Origin: Monodelphis domestica
Taxonomy: Eukaryota; Chordata; Mammalia; Didelphimorphia; Didelphidae
DNA: 64,000 nt
Direction of reading: 5' to 3'
Assembly (NCBI RefSeq): GCF_027887165.1
Contig: NC_077229.1
Coordinates: forward strand, 113,969,520 to 114,033,519
Shown: piece after piece, positions 24,860 through 36,129 of the stretch
How positions within the stretch are numbered: position 1 is the stretch's first letter
Layout: every line of letters starts with the position of its first letter
The notes under the pieces: generated by a model
What the model saw: the letters and a program-made list of their open reading frames with translations, nothing else
Databases searched by the model: none
Told to the model about the DNA's origin: nothing
Made by a program: the position numbers and the translations under genes

Positions 24860-25330
24860 GACAGAAAAAGAGAATTGCATACAAAACTGAATGGTATTAT
24901 ATGTTTTTATATATTTATATAACTTGCTTTTCTCTTAAAATAAGTAATAAATTTAACCTGTTGCTTTCAAAGCTGTCCTATTTGTCTATTATTTTGACTA
25001 TCCTTTTCTCTGCTTTAAAAAAATGCCACAATGACCTTTTCTTTCTTTTTTTCTACTTTATTCCTAAACTCCATCTCCCTATTCTCTACACATTCAAGAA
25101 AAAAATATCAAAGTCCTTTTTTTAAAACAAATATACATTGTGAAATAAAACAAACTACCATGTTAGCCAAGTCTGAAGATGCCTGCTTCTCAAGTCCATC
25201 ACCTCCCTGTCAAGAGATGGAGAACACACTTCAGCCTTCTTCTGCTGAGCTCAAGATTTCAAGCCTTCCAAAATGTTTCTTTCCCTTTATAACATAGTCA
25301 TTATTGTATAAATTATTCTTCAGGGTCTGC
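24860..25330 (-). mobile_element. L1-related 3' sequence, antisense (diverged)
   Basis: Shares ordered words with the L1-type block at 36.3-36.7 kb (gctgtcctatttgtctatta; ccatcacctccctgtcaaga; tggagaacacacttcagcct; ctttgtttcagttcataaaa). Family assignment is by comparison within this window and by my recall of marsupial L1 3' UTRs. Confidence 0.45.
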
Positions 25331-25349
25331 CCACTTTGCTTTGTTTCAG

Positions 25350-25480
25350 TTCATAAAAGCCTTGCCAGAGAACAAAGACTTTAGAGTGGGAGGAGATCTT
25401 AGATATTGTCCAAATACTTTAATTTACAGATTAGGAAACAGAGGCTTGTTAGGAAGGCATGATGTGTCCAAGTTCACACA
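25350..25480 (-). mobile_element. MIR3-like fragment, antisense
   Basis: gtgggaggagatcttagata, atttacagattaggaaacag, aggcttgttaggaaggcatg and tccaagttcacacag in antisense MIR3 order. Confidence 0.5.
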
Positions 25481-25489
25481 GTGGAGTAA

Positions 25490-25795
25490 TGGCTCTCAAT
25501 TGTTCTTAGGATAAAATAGAGACCCCTTTATTTGGCCTTTAAAAAATACTCCACAATCTGGATCTAGCCTGACTTCCCACATTGCTGCCCTTCATACAGT
25601 CTTTCTTCTGGATAAACCAGTCTAATGCTATTTCCTGACTTCATCATTCTGTCTCTGTTCTGTGTGCTTTATGCAGGTTGCTCCCCCTGTCAGAAATGCC
25701 CTCCCTAAATGTTGTATCACATCCACTATCCCGGAGAGCACTTTTCGTGCAATAAGTCCTTAATACGTATTGCTGAGTGAATGACAATAGTCTAG
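25490..25795 (+). mobile_element. L2 LINE fragment, sense
   Basis: aggataaaatagagacccct, tccacaatctggatctagcc, tgacttcccacattgctgcc, ctgtcagaaatgccctccct and the end taatacgtattgctgagtga. Typical L2 3' end. Confidence 0.75.
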
Positions 25796-26384
25796 CTAGC
25801 ACACAACTCAAGGAGAACCAACTTCACCTCATGACTTTCTAGGCTGACAAATTTGCTGCTTTACACACTGGTGAACATCTATCTAGATCAGAACTGAAAA
25901 TAACTTCCCTAACAATGAAACAGTCTTAGGAACTCCAAGGAATATGACATAAGACATTGCAACAGATATGTGTTAAGAAAAAGAAATAAATCAAAGAAAT
26001 TCCTAAGGGACATGTCAACAGTAGATGTCATAATTAGCCTGGTTAAAATGCATGTGATTTTTCCAGGATGTAGAACAACTCATGCATTCAACAGATATTT
26101 AGTCTTTTTAAGTTACTGACTTCAAAGTTGAATGAAGCTCAGTCTCTGTCTTTCAAGGATTTGTGTGGATTGGGGCCAGGGTGGGAAAGTTGTATACAGG
26201 GATCAAAAATGCATGACATAATCTGAAGAATTCATATACTGGAGTTTATTTAATGTAATACTCCATATTGGAAGGAAGCTAATAAATAGGCTATCTAATC
26301 CATCTTATCTAGGATAGGAATCCCCTCTGAAGCATCCTTACCCAATAACAAAAGACAAGTAATAATGGCTAGTATTTATATAGG

Positions 26385-26640
26385 AAACAGCTAGGTGGTG
26401 CAGTGGATAGAGTACCAGAAACATATATAATATATAAATATAAATCAGATAAGAAAACTTATCTTCATTAGTTAAAATATGGCCTTAGACAGTAACTGTG
26501 CCATTCTGTTTGCCGTAGTTTCCTCATCTGTAAAATGAGGTGGAGGAGAAGAGGCACTCTAGTGCCTCTACCAAGAAAACCTCCAATTGAGTCACAATGA
26601 GTTGGACACAACTGAAATGACTGAACAGCACCAACAAAAT
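26385..26640 (+). mobile_element. MAR1-type SINE, sense, with internal insertion
   Basis: acagctaggtggtgcagtgg starts the element; an AT-rich unrelated stretch (about 26415-26480) replaces part of the tRNA-like half; ttgccgtagtttcctcatct, ctaccaagaaaacctccaat and aactgaaatgactgaacagc complete it. Confidence 0.75.
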
Positions 26641-26644
26641 GTAG

Positions 26645-26850
26645 AACTTAAGTTTTGTGAAGTGCTTTATCAGTATTATGTCATTTGATCCTCACAACAA
26701 TCTGAGGAGGAAGGTGCTATTATTGTTCCCATTTTAGAGAGGAGAAAACTGAAACTGAGAGAGGTTAAAAAAGTGTCTGAGACCAGATTTGAATTAGAAT
26801 CTTACTGACTACAGGTTCAGCACTTCATCCATTCATTGTGCCACCTTTGC
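26645..26850 (-). mobile_element. MIR SINE, antisense
   Basis: ttatgtcatttgatcctcac, cattttagagaggagaaaac, gagaccagatttgaattaga. Nearly full length. Confidence 0.7.
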
Positions 26851-26994
26851 TGCTTTAATAACATATACATATACATATATATATATATATATACATTAGG
26901 TGTCTACTATAGGCAAGATACAATATTAGATGTTTGTTGGAAAAAAAGACAAATATGATAGGAGCTTACATTCTACAGGTCATCATCTAGCCTA

Positions 26995-27245
26995 TGCTTA
27001 AGTAGAGGTAGTTAGGGTGGCACAGTATTGAGAACATTTGATCTAGAGTTAGAAAGATCTGAGCTCAAATTCAGCATCAGATTTTTTTTTTTTACTCTTG
27101 GGCAAATCATTTAACATATGTCTCAGTTTCCTCATCTGTAAAGTGGGAATAATCATAATATCTATCTCATAGGGCTGTTGTGAAGACCTATTGATATAAA
27201 AATTTTAAGGTACTTAGCACAGTGCCTGGCATATGTGTTTAATAA
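26995..27245 (+). mobile_element. MIR/CORE-SINE, sense
   Basis: gaggtagttagggtggcaca head, gatctgagctcaaattcagc, a T12 insertion, tcagtttcctcatctgtaaa, atagggctgttgtgaagacc and cagtgcctggcatatgtgtt. A pyrimidine microsatellite grew from its 3' end. Confidence 0.75.
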
Positions 27246-27249
27246 ATTT

Positions 27250-27525
27250 TTTTTCCCTTTGTCCCTCCTTCCTTTCTTCCCTCCCTCCATGTCTCTTTTT
27301 CTTCCTTCCTTTCCCTTTCCCTCATTCTCTCATTCCTTTGTTTCTTCATGTCTTCTCTTCCTCCTTCCCTCCTCTCTCCCTCTCTTTTTCCCTCCCTCCC
27401 TCCATTCCTTCCTTCCTTCCTTCCTTCCTTCCTTCCTTCCTTCCTTCCTTCCTTCCTTCCTTCCTTCCTTCCTTCATTCATTTGTTTTTTTTGTTCATTC
27501 ATTTCTTCCTTCCTTCTCTCCAGTG
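27250..27525 (+). repeat. (TTCC)n microsatellite and flanking pyrimidine tract
   Basis: Pure TTCC units from about 27406 to 27474 within a longer C/T-only stretch. The overlapping long open frames are Pro/Ser/Leu or Arg/Glu/Gly repeats, not genes. Confidence 0.97.
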
Positions 27526-27679
27526 CTGAAAGCCTCCAAAGGAGAGCATTTTCCTTTATGAGACATCTTTAATGGCTAGAAAGCTCTTCCTTATATAAAA
27601 CTTAAGTTGTGCTTTCCCTTGTGCTGTCTTACCCTTTTATACTTAAAAAAGAGAGCAGACTTCTGTGCAACTCCAATAC

Positions 27680-28055
27680 CATTCAGATATCTATAATTGC
27701 ATTGGATTTCAAGCTGGCAAGGGCCTTAGGATATATAACTAGTGTGACCTTGGAAAGTAGATCCATTATTATTTAGCTGCCAAATTCTAAATAGCAGATT
27801 TGGGATTTGAACCCAGATCCTCTATCTCCAAATCCAAAACTGTTTAATCTGTCTCACATTGCCTTCCTCTTCAGAAATTGAAATGTAGGGCTAGAAGCAG
27901 TCTTTGAGAATCTTCCTTATTTGACAGATATGAAAACTGAGGCTCAGAGAGCTAGATTTGCCCTGGGTCATCCAGTATGTGAGTATTATAGAGGTGGAAC
28001 AAGAAAGGAAGAACTTGGGTCTCTGTACTCCCAGATTAGAGCCGCATTCATTTCT
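27680..28055 (-). mobile_element. Two MIR3-like fragments, antisense
   Basis: First: caagctggcaagggccttag, gcagatttgggatttgaacc. Second: atttgacagatatgaaaact, gaggctcagagagctagatt, ccctgggtcatccagtatgt. Both old. Confidence 0.55.
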
Positions 28056-28424
28056 CTACACCACATAGTTTTCCACAACACAATGGCTTTATTTCTTGGG
28101 TTCTGGACAATGGATAGTAAATTCTCTGTTGTTAGGCATGATTGGGAACAGAGATGTTTAGGTTAATGAAATATTCTGGTCAACAGAGAGAGATAGTGTC
28201 TATAGGAACATGCCTTGCCAATTTTGAAAGAAATACTGTATTCACACAAAAAATATATGGAATGTAAATTGACCTTTTGTGTAGTAATGCAGAATCCTTA
28301 CGAGAAGTGAGGAAGGAGTTAGACTACACAATCTTTGAGATCTCTTCCAAATGAAGCTGGTAGGTAACTGAAGTCTTGTGTTCAAGTCTGCCATTTACTA
28401 CCACAACTACAAATAGTTAACTAT

Positions 28425-28655
28425 TCTATATCAGGTAATATGATCCAGGCACTGGGCTAAATCCTTTATGATTATTATCTCATTTGATTCTCACAACTCT
28501 GGGTAGTAGATGCTATTATTATCCTCATTTTATAGATGAGGAAACTGAGACAAATAGGGTTGTACAATTAATAAATGTCTGAATCTGGATTTGAACTCAG
28601 GTCTTCCTTAGTCCAGTCCAGGACTCTATCAGTTGTATCATCTAGCTGCCTCTGA
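28425..28655 (-). mobile_element. MIR SINE, antisense
   Basis: tctcatttgattctcacaac, ttttatagatgaggaaactg, ctggatttgaactcaggtct and the tRNA-like end gttgtatcatctagctgcct. Confidence 0.8.
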
Positions 28656-28824
28656 GTTGTGGAGCTGAGGGTTTAAATCTGTCCTTAGGCACTTGCTGGC
28701 AGAATAGCCCTAGTGACTTGGCTAAGTCAACTCTAATGTTTTCAGTTTATCCATTTACAAAATGAAGGAGCTGGACTCCATAATCTGCAAAGCCTTTTGT
28801 TATCTGGGAGTCTGGAAAACTAGG

Positions 28825-29058
28825 ATGCTAGGTGGTACAGTGGCTAGAGCACTAGGTCTGGAGTCAGGCAGTCTCATCTTTATGAGTTCAAATCTGTCCT
28901 CAGATACTTACTAGCTGTGTGACCCTGTGCAAGTCACTTAACTCTGCCTCAGTTTCCTCAAGTGTAAAATAAACTGGGGAAGAACATGGCAAACCATTCT
29001 AGTATCTTTGCCAAGCAAACCCCAAATAGAGTCACAAAGAGAAATGACTGAACAACAA
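28825..29058 (+). mobile_element. MAR1-type SINE, sense
   Basis: ggatgctaggtggtacagtg, gagcactaggtctggagtca, tgagttcaaatctgtcctca, ctagctgtgtgaccctgtgc, gcctcagtttcctcaagtgt, ccaagcaaaccccaaataga and gaaatgactgaacaacaaca. Full length. Confidence 0.9.
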
Positions 29059-29216
29059 CATAATTCTAATTGAGTTCTGGTTTTGGCTCTGGCTCTAGCT
29101 GTGGGCAAGTTCCTTTACCTCTGCAGTCCTCAGTTTCCTACGTCTCTTAAAAAGAGAGTATTAGTCTAGATGATCTTCAGGGTCCCCCTCAACTCTAATA
29201 TTCTGTAGCCTAAGTC

Positions 29217-29250
<34 letters not shown>
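29217..29250 (+). repeat. (GT)n microsatellite
   Basis: About sixteen GT units after taagtctt. Confidence 0.95.
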
Positions 29251-29254
<4 letters not shown>

Positions 29255-29264
29255 ATTCATGAAT

Positions 29265-29485
29265 ATCTGCACTACTTTGACAGTCTGGCAAAGTCTATAG
29301 ATTCCTCAGAATAATGCCTTTCATTGAAAATAATGCCTTTCAGAATAATGCCTTTAAATGCACAAAATACAATACAGAGGATCACAAAGGAATCCATCAT
29401 GATGAAAGACAATGATCAAAATACTAAACAACAACAACACCAACAACACACAAGTTCACGCATCCCAAGTTAAGACACACTGCTC
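29265..29485 (+). repeat. Unnamed ancient interspersed repeat, copy 1
   Basis: gacagtctggcaaagtctat, cagaataatgccttt, aatgcacaaaatacaataca, gaggatcacaaaggaatcca, tcaaaatactaaacaac, acaagttcacgcatcccaag. The same ordered blocks occur at 41250-41455 and 41655-41845. Here the word aataatgccttt is present three times (29310, 29329, 29344), a local duplication. I recognise the pattern from other mammals but cannot name it. Confidence 0.6.
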
Positions 29486-29654
29486 TGTTAGGTGACCGAG
29501 GAGCTAGCATGTTAGACTTAGACTGAGATAAACCTTACTTTATTGTAAAAAATGAATTAATTTTTGTTACATTAAAATACACAGTTACTTCCCTCCTGCC
29601 CTCCTTATTAGAAAAGGGATCATTTGATCAAAAGATTCTATGTAATAGATATAT

Positions 29655-29692
29655 GTCCATGTATATATATATATATATATACATATATATAT
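29655..29692 (+). repeat. (AT)n-rich microsatellite
   Basis: AT repeat with one acat interruption. Confidence 0.9.
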
Positions 29693-29724
29693 AACCATCT
29701 TTTACTCATTTCTATTAATCAGTT

Positions 29725-29915
29725 CTTTAAAACCTGCCTTGACAAATTATTAATTGCTGGTTAATCACTCAACCTTTCTCAGCCTTGGTTCCTCATCTGT
29801 GAAATGGGGATCAGAGTAGCACCTGTCTGCCAGAGTTGTTTTGAGGATAAAAATAAAGTAATATTTGTAAAATTCCCTAAGAAGTACTATAGAATGCTAT
29901 TGTTATTATAATTAT
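29725..29915 (+). mobile_element. MIR SINE 3' part, sense
   Basis: cagccttggttcctcatctg, tgaaatggggatcagagtag, cagagttgttttgaggataa, gaagtactatagaatgctat: the core and tail of MIR. Confidence 0.65.
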
Positions 29916-30589
29916 TAAACTGGTAAGAATAATAGGATTTATCTCACAGTATTGTTGAGATAATGAACTAATACATGTAAAGTGCTTCTGATGTGCCAGG
30001 CCCTTGGCTAAATGCTAGTGGTGCAAAAACCAAACTGGACAGTCTTGCCCTCAAGGAGTTTACAATCTAATGGGGGAAAACCACACATAAGGAAGATCTA
30101 GAAAGGAAGAGGGTTGGGATTCCACTTGAGTATTAGGGTTTGGAAGTAGACCCAGAGGCTTTTCAGAGTACTATATAAATATCAACGTTAGTCAGTCTCT
30201 AAACATTTATTAGGCACCTGCTATGTTTCAGGCACTGTACTAAGTGCTGGGAACACCAAAAAAGTCAAAGAACGGTCTCTATTTTTGAGAAACTCACGAA
30301 AACCTAGTGAGGAAGGCCCCTAAACATAAAAGGGTAGAGCTTAAACTTTGTGGTTCTATTGTGACTCAGAAGTCACTGTAGGAGCTCAGAGTTTCTCCGG
30401 GGCATCATTGCTAACTTCAGTTAGATTATACCATGAATGAACTAGGAGAACTGGTTCTGTGTTATAACAGAGTGTTTTGTAAGCCTTAAATGGCCAGAGA
30501 AATTATTTTGAGAGAGTTCAATTAAGCATAAATGAAGTACCTTCTGTGTTCATAACACACGCAGGCTAGGTCCTGGTGGTACAAAGGAT

Positions 30590-31200
30590 TTTCATGATGT
30601 CCCTGAATTTGAAGATCATACATATATTAATATACATACATATAATATAAATATATTTATTAATTGCCATATTTTGTTTTTACATTGTCTAGATTTCCCC
30701 TGTATCCTTTGGCCCCTTCATCTTCCCCAGTAGACATCCCTTATTTATGACAATATTTGTTTCTTGTTTATTATTTGAAGATAAAGAAAAGAAAAAAAAG
30801 GCATCAAACTGATGAACACATTGTAGACAACACCAGAGCTTTTCAGTATTCCATCCCTTTGGGACCACATGGCTCTAAAAAAGCAGAGGGAAGTGTCTTC
30901 AGGTAAATTCTCGTAGCTTTTCCTTGGAGGCTAAGCTTGCTCTTTTCACAGCTTTGGGATTCAATAGTTTTATGGTGACTGTTCATCCCATTTACAGTTT
31001 TGCTGTCATTGTATATGTCATTTTTCTCAGCTTTGCTTACTTCACTTTACATCAGTTCATAGAAGTCTTTCCATGCTGCTCTGTATTCATCATGCTCATT
31101 CTTTTTTTTATAGCACAGTAATTTTCCATTACGTTTATGAACTAACAGTTTAGCTGTTCCCCGATTGATGGGCATCCATTTTATTTCCATTTCTTTAGAG
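30590..31200 (-). mobile_element. L1 3' UTR, antisense
   Basis: ttcacagctttgggattcaa region, then tacttcactttacatcagtt, catagaagtctttccatgct, tagcacagtaattttccatt and ccccgattgatgggcatcca. Antisense marsupial L1 3' end, diverged in its first half. Confidence 0.6.
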
Positions 31201-31449
31201 TTTATAGTCTTAAGGAGATTGGGTAAGGGGAGAAGGAGATGCCCTGTATATAGATGAGAGCAGTGCAAGACAGACAAGAAGATGGGGCAGAGTTTCATTG
31301 AACAGAAAGCTCAATAAACTGCTTTCCCATATATTCATTTCCACCAGGAGGCAAAACTTTATCAATGAGAGCTCTACTCTATTGTTAAATCTTACCAAAT
31401 AGCAGAATATATTTTCTGTTGGGCCGTTTTTGAGTTTGCTACCTTGACC

Positions 31450-31570
31450 ATGACTCCTTTTCATAACATCTCCAATAAATGGGGATCATCCAGACTCTGC
31501 TTGAATATCTCTAGTGATGGGGAACTCAACTGTTTTATGATATCCCTTTCCAGTTTGGGGTAGCTCTTAT
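31450..31570 (-). mobile_element. L3/CR1 LINE fragment, antisense
   Basis: gggatcatccagactctgct, tgaatatctctagtgatggg, gaactcaactgttttatgat and ggtagctcttattattagga follow the antisense L3 order. Confidence 0.65.
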
Positions 31571-31914
31571 TATTAGGAAGTTCTATGTATAAGGTAGATA
31601 AAGCATTTATCAAGTTCTTTCTCTGTGCCAGATATTGCAATAGGTACTAGGAATATTAAACAGAAATCTACCCAGAACCAGTCTGTCCCCTTTTATATTT
31701 AAAAGTTTTTCATGGATTTAATGCCAAAGATTGTGTCTCCTCTACCATTCTGAAAACCATAGTGTGGTAATCTTCTGCATCTCATAAATAGGTAGAGCCA
31801 GAAACCAATCAGAAGAATAGGGCACCTGACATGTAAATACAGGAAGTAAAAAAAAAAAACAACCTCTAGGATTTGGTGGTATGGGTGGTAGAAAGAAGAC
31901 CGATACACTTGAAC

Positions 31915-32230
31915 CCAGGTATTCTAAGTCATAGTTTCAATTCCATTGCTTACTGAGTGAACTGGGGCATGCTACTTTGTTTCTCTGATTTTCAGTTTTT
32001 TCAACTCTAAAATGGGGATAGTTGTGCTTACACCAATTCCCAGAGGGTGTTATAAAGATAGTATTTCTAAAAAGTTAAAATTAATAGAATAGAGATGCCC
32101 TTGGTGTAGAATTATGGAATACCAAAGTCAAAAGGAATCTTAGAGAATATCTTATCCAACCTCTCCATTTTACAAATAAGGAAACTGATATCAGAAAAGA
32201 TGATGTTACTTGTCCCCAAACTTCTCAGCA
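31915..32230. mobile_element. MIR (sense) then MIR3-like (antisense)
   Basis: 31915-32065 reads cattgcttactgagtgaact...tttcaactctaaaatgggg (sense MIR). 32105-32230 reads attatggaataccaaagtca...cattttacaaataaggaaac (antisense MIR3). Confidence 0.5.
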
Positions 32231-32509
32231 TTTAAACAACAACAACAACAATTTTTGACACTCTGGGGTTAGTCTTAGAGGAAAAAAAATATCAGGAAGG
32301 GGTAGCCCCCACACCCCTCAGGAGTATCCTGGAGGAAAGCAAGGCTGCCTGGGATGGGGGGGGGGGAAGGATGCACAGAGGGAACCCACTGCAGACACAG
32401 GGGGAAGGGAGTGCCATCAGTTGTGAGACCTACAATGAACACCATAGAAAGAGAAGTGAACATGGTGGGATTGACTTCATGCACATGCAAGAGAGATGGG
32501 CATGAGCAA

Positions 32510-32682
32510 TAGAGTTTCTTTGGTTTCTCCTTCTTCTCATTGACCTTTTCCCTTTTTTCTGCTTCTGCTGAATGATCTACGAGTCCTGCTTTCTGGCAAC
32601 AGCCCTGGTGTTTTCCCTTGCCATAGTTTCTTTGCTTTTTCATGTTCTGGTGGGCAAATTCACACTGGTTACTTTGGGTCAT
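32510..32682 (-). pseudogene. SERF2: SERF2 processed pseudogene
   Basis: The minus strand encodes a decayed copy of SERF2, a 59-residue basic protein that modifies amyloid aggregation. From the ATG at 32682 it reads MTQSNQCEFAHQNMKKQ against the SERF2 start MTRGNQRELARQ; three Arg codons appear as Gln, Cys and His, as expected from CpG decay, and one Lys is deleted. The middle is shifted in frame, the SERF2 frame holds a TAG (gactcgTAGatcat), and the C-terminal NEKKEKPK is recognisable with the stop lost. MT at the start, NMKKQ and NEKK.EPK favour SERF2 over SERF1. No intron interrupts it, so a retrocopy is most likely. Sequence to about 32280 may be its 3' UTR; no poly(A) tail is evident. 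Confidence 0.88.
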
Positions 32683-32924
32683 GGAAACAGTTGTAGCTCC
32701 CCATCTATTGGGTTTTTTAAAAAACTGAGTATATAGGAAGAAATAACTTCCCTAGGAAATGGGACCATTCCTTCCTATAGGTTACTGTCATACAACCTTG
32801 GCAAAGCCAGTTATAGAGTTGAAGGAAAGACTGAAAAGAATTGAATTTGTTTGGGCTCTGGGGGATGGAAATAGGAATAATCAGTAGATTTCAAGACAGA
32901 GGCGGATTTAGGTTTGATCTGAGG

Positions 32925-33130
32925 AAAGGAATGTAGCATGGTACAGTAGAAAGATGAATGACTCTGGAGCCAGAGGACTTGTGTTTGAATGCTGCCTTTG
33001 ACATTTAATACCAGTATGACCCTAGGCAAGACACTTATCATCTCTGGGACTCTACATCTTTATATGTAAAATGATAGGCTGGATTAGATGGCCTCCGAGG
33101 TCCCTTCTAGCTCTCAATCTATGATCTTAT
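32925..33130 (+). mobile_element. MIR-type SINE, sense
   Basis: catggtacagtagaaagatg, gactctggagccagaggact, tatgaccctaggcaagacac, gcctccgaggtcccttctag. Full, with the marsupial 'gattagatggcctc' tail. Confidence 0.75.
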
Positions 33131-33204
33131 GAATTTTTTTAATAATTAGAACTTCCCCAAAGTGAAGCGAACAGCCTCAGGAGGTAGCAGTTTCCCATTT
33201 TTAT

Positions 33205-33470
33205 TAAAGGCAGTAATAATAATATTTGCATTTATATAGAGTGCTTTAAGGTTAAGAAAATACTATATATATTATCTCACCTGACCTCCTTCTCAACAAC
33301 CTTATGAGATAGATGCTATTATTATCCCCCCTTTTAACAGATGAGAAGACTAAGGCAGAGAGAGATAAGTGATATGCCCAGAGAAATATAGCTAATAGGT
33401 GCCTGAGGTAGGATTTGAACACTCGAGTCTTTCTGAAGTTAAGCCTAGCACCATTTACTGGACCACTTAG
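33205..33470 (-). mobile_element. MIR SINE, antisense
   Basis: gagtgctttaaggttaagaa, atgagatagatgctattatt, taacagatgagaagactaag, gaggtaggatttgaacactc and a tRNA-like end caccatttactggaccactt. Confidence 0.75.
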
Positions 33471-33983
33471 TTACCTTACAGATCTTCCAAGAACAATGGG
33501 ATGATCATTTATAGATGTTGGCTCTATACAGATTACCTAGAGGACCTCTGTGTGCCCTTCCAACTCTGAGGTTCTGTGATTCTGATTCTGTAGAAAAAGG
33601 AAGGATATGAGATTAGCCATCAGGACTCTGTATGTGGGAGAAAACAGAAGTCCTTCCACAGCCATAAATTAAAATTATAATTTCATCTTGGAACTCTGCT
33701 GACATTAACCAAATGTTCTAGCTTTGATCTGGTTTTAACACCGAGTTCCCATCATGAGATGATACCCACATTATAGGAGTGGGCAATGGTTATGGCCTGT
33801 GGGTTGCATGCCCTGCCAACTTTTCAGAGTTGAGTTCTGGTGACTCAAGACATATAATAGAAGGAAATAAAGGAGCCACCTTTGAAATTTAGTAGGTCTA
33901 AATAATGGTAACAAAATAAATCCAGTATTATAGGCTATCAAAAAGCATATTTGTAGTAACAGATACCCCTTTCTGCTTTGTAC

Positions 33984-34011
33984 TATCAATCAATCAATCA
34001 ATCAACCAATC
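33984..34011 (+). repeat. (ATCA)n microsatellite
   Basis: Seven units with one C interruption (aaccaatc). Confidence 0.9.
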
Positions 34012-34169
34012 AACAAGCATTTGGCAAGCATCTTCTATATTCTAGGTATTGTGATAGGTACTGAAGATCACAGGATTATAGATCAGACTCTTTCAGGGCC
34101 CTACAAAGGCTATCTGGTACAATATTCCTATTTTACAGATGAGAAAACACAAGGACGCCACACAGCATC

Positions 34170-34425
34170 ATTTTACTTTTGAGCCATTTTTCAGTTATGT
34201 CCAACTTGTTGTGACTCCATATGGTGCTTTCTTGGCAAAGATACTAGAGGAGTTTGCCATTTCTTTTTCCAGCTCATTTTGCAAATGAGGAAACTGAGGC
34301 AAATGGCATTAAGTGACTTATTTAGGGTCATACAACTACTAAGTGTCTGAGGCTGGATTTGAAATCAGGAAGATGAGTTTTCCTGATTCCAGTCCACTAT
34401 GCCACCCAGCAGCCCATAGAAAAGC
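34170..34425 (-). mobile_element. MAR1-type SINE, antisense
   Basis: tttttcagttatgtccaact, tgtgactccatatggtgctt, tcttggcaaagatactagag, tttgcaaatgaggaaactga, ctgaggctggatttgaaatc and ctatgccacccagcagccca. Full length. Confidence 0.85.
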
Positions 34426-34984
34426 ATCAGAGGGGGGCATTTGAATTTAGATCCTCTAAAACTAGAACTAGTGCTCTTTCCATTGTAACATGCTGAGGAT
34501 CCAAAAGCAAAAAAAGAACATCTTTACCTTCGAGAAGTATACGCTGTATAGTTTTGTTTATGCCTGTGCCTTATCTGTCCTACTGGATTTCATGCTTCTT
34601 GGCTATAAGATCTATATTTACTAAGCACTTACTGTGCACAAGGCACTAGGAGAATCTAAAAATCATAGAAAACTAGGGCTGGATAGGACTCGATGAGTTG
34701 GGTTAGACGAACCTTAATTTTACATTCAAGAAAACGGAGGATGATGGGTGACAGAGAGATGCCAGTTTTCCTCACAGGGTAAGAGACAACAAAGAAAGGG
34801 AAAAGAAGTAGCTCGAAGCTGGGCTTTTACATAAGGCTTTCTCATAGACTCTAGCTTTTAGTAACTACTATTTACATTAGGACTTTGGCAAGAATTGTCT
34901 AATTCTGGAACAAAAGCTGCTGAACAAGCAAGTAAGTAGAATCACATTGTGAGAAAAAGCAGGGAAAGTCTCAGAGAGAAGGAG

Positions 34985-35630
34985 GGGAGTCTAGCTCAGG
35001 AGTCCACAACCAATGAGGTGTCCTGGTGCATGATAGGACCTGGCAAACAGGTATAGCAAGCAGCCATTTCGATGTGATGGTTAACCAGCAGGACTTGCAC
35101 AACGATGGAGAGAAACTTAGAGCTCAATTGCAGCGAGTACGGAAGATGAGAGGAATTTTCCAGGTTGCTGCAGAGCGTGTGCTGACTATGTTTCTGCCAG
35201 TGGCAAGTAACAGCTACATTAATACAATTCAGGTTGGTCTCCTTTACCAGACGAGGTAAAAGGACTCCAGAAGCACTCTTTACAAGTCATGAGGGAGAAT
35301 GAAACGTTGAAGCATTTTTAAAAATGTTCTTTTAAAGAGAAAACAAAGAAAAAGGAACCTGAAGAGGTGGATTGGGAATACCATTGTCACTGTTATTTAG
35401 CCCCAGTGAATTTCAAAGGGGAGTTCTGATTCTATTATGTGTCTTGAGTCATCAGGACTCAACTATGGCAAGAGGTTAGAAGGTGGAAAAATTTGACATC
35501 ATATTCCATAAAACGACGAATACGATTCAAGGGCAATCATGGGGGATGCCATTTAGTACTGGTCAGAAGAAGAAGAAATGGGTCCTCGTGATTGGTGACT
35601 CCTTGCTGAGGGTTATGAAAGTGTTCATAT
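34985..35630 (+). mobile_element. Possible non-LTR ORF1 remnant with SGNH-esterase motif
   Basis: A 77-codon open frame (35026-35259) holds an amphipathic, Arg/Leu/Gln-rich stretch (GEKLRAQLQRVRKMRGI). About 35.55 kb, after frame changes, comes KKKKWVLVIGDSLLR, matching the GDSLLRG catalytic-serine block of the SGNH esterase domain found in CR1-type ORF1 proteins. The segment has clearly more CpG than its surroundings (about a dozen in 700 bases), suggesting a younger insertion or a different origin. It is interrupted by stops, so not functional. CR1-like ORF1 is my best guess; an endogenous-retroviral source is not excluded. Confidence 0.35.
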
Positions 35631-36129
35631 GTTAATATGGCTTACGATGATGAATGAATGTCATCTTTCTTCGGGTATACCCCAGGAATGATGGAGACCC
35701 ACTCAAGCCTTGATTGAGTCCTTGGCACCTAGGAAACACTTGATGCTACTCATCTCTTGACAGAAAAATGGGGGACTTAAGATGGAAAATAAGACATACA
35801 TTTTCAGATGCAGCTATGACGATAATTTGTTTTCCTTAATTGTGCATACTTGTTACAAGAGAGTTTCTTTTCTCTTTTGCCAGTGGGGGACGGGGAAGAA
35901 AGTTGAAGAAGAGATTGGGATAGGTTAGCAAGAAAAAAGAGGAAAAAGCATCTTTTTAAAAATAGAGAAATGAGAAGAAAAGGAAGGCCAGAAAAGCACA
36001 GACAGGCAGGATGACTTTGAAAGCTATGAGTTGAATTTATTATATACTTTAAAAAAGCAAGCTGTGCATAATAGAGCTCTGCAGTTGCACATACAATATT
36101 CTTTTTCTTTTTTCTTCTGTATAAGGGAA

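Noticed and set aside
27233..27572. Overlapping frames of about 70-110 codons on both strands
   Set aside because: Produced by the TTCC repeat, which has no stops in several frames.
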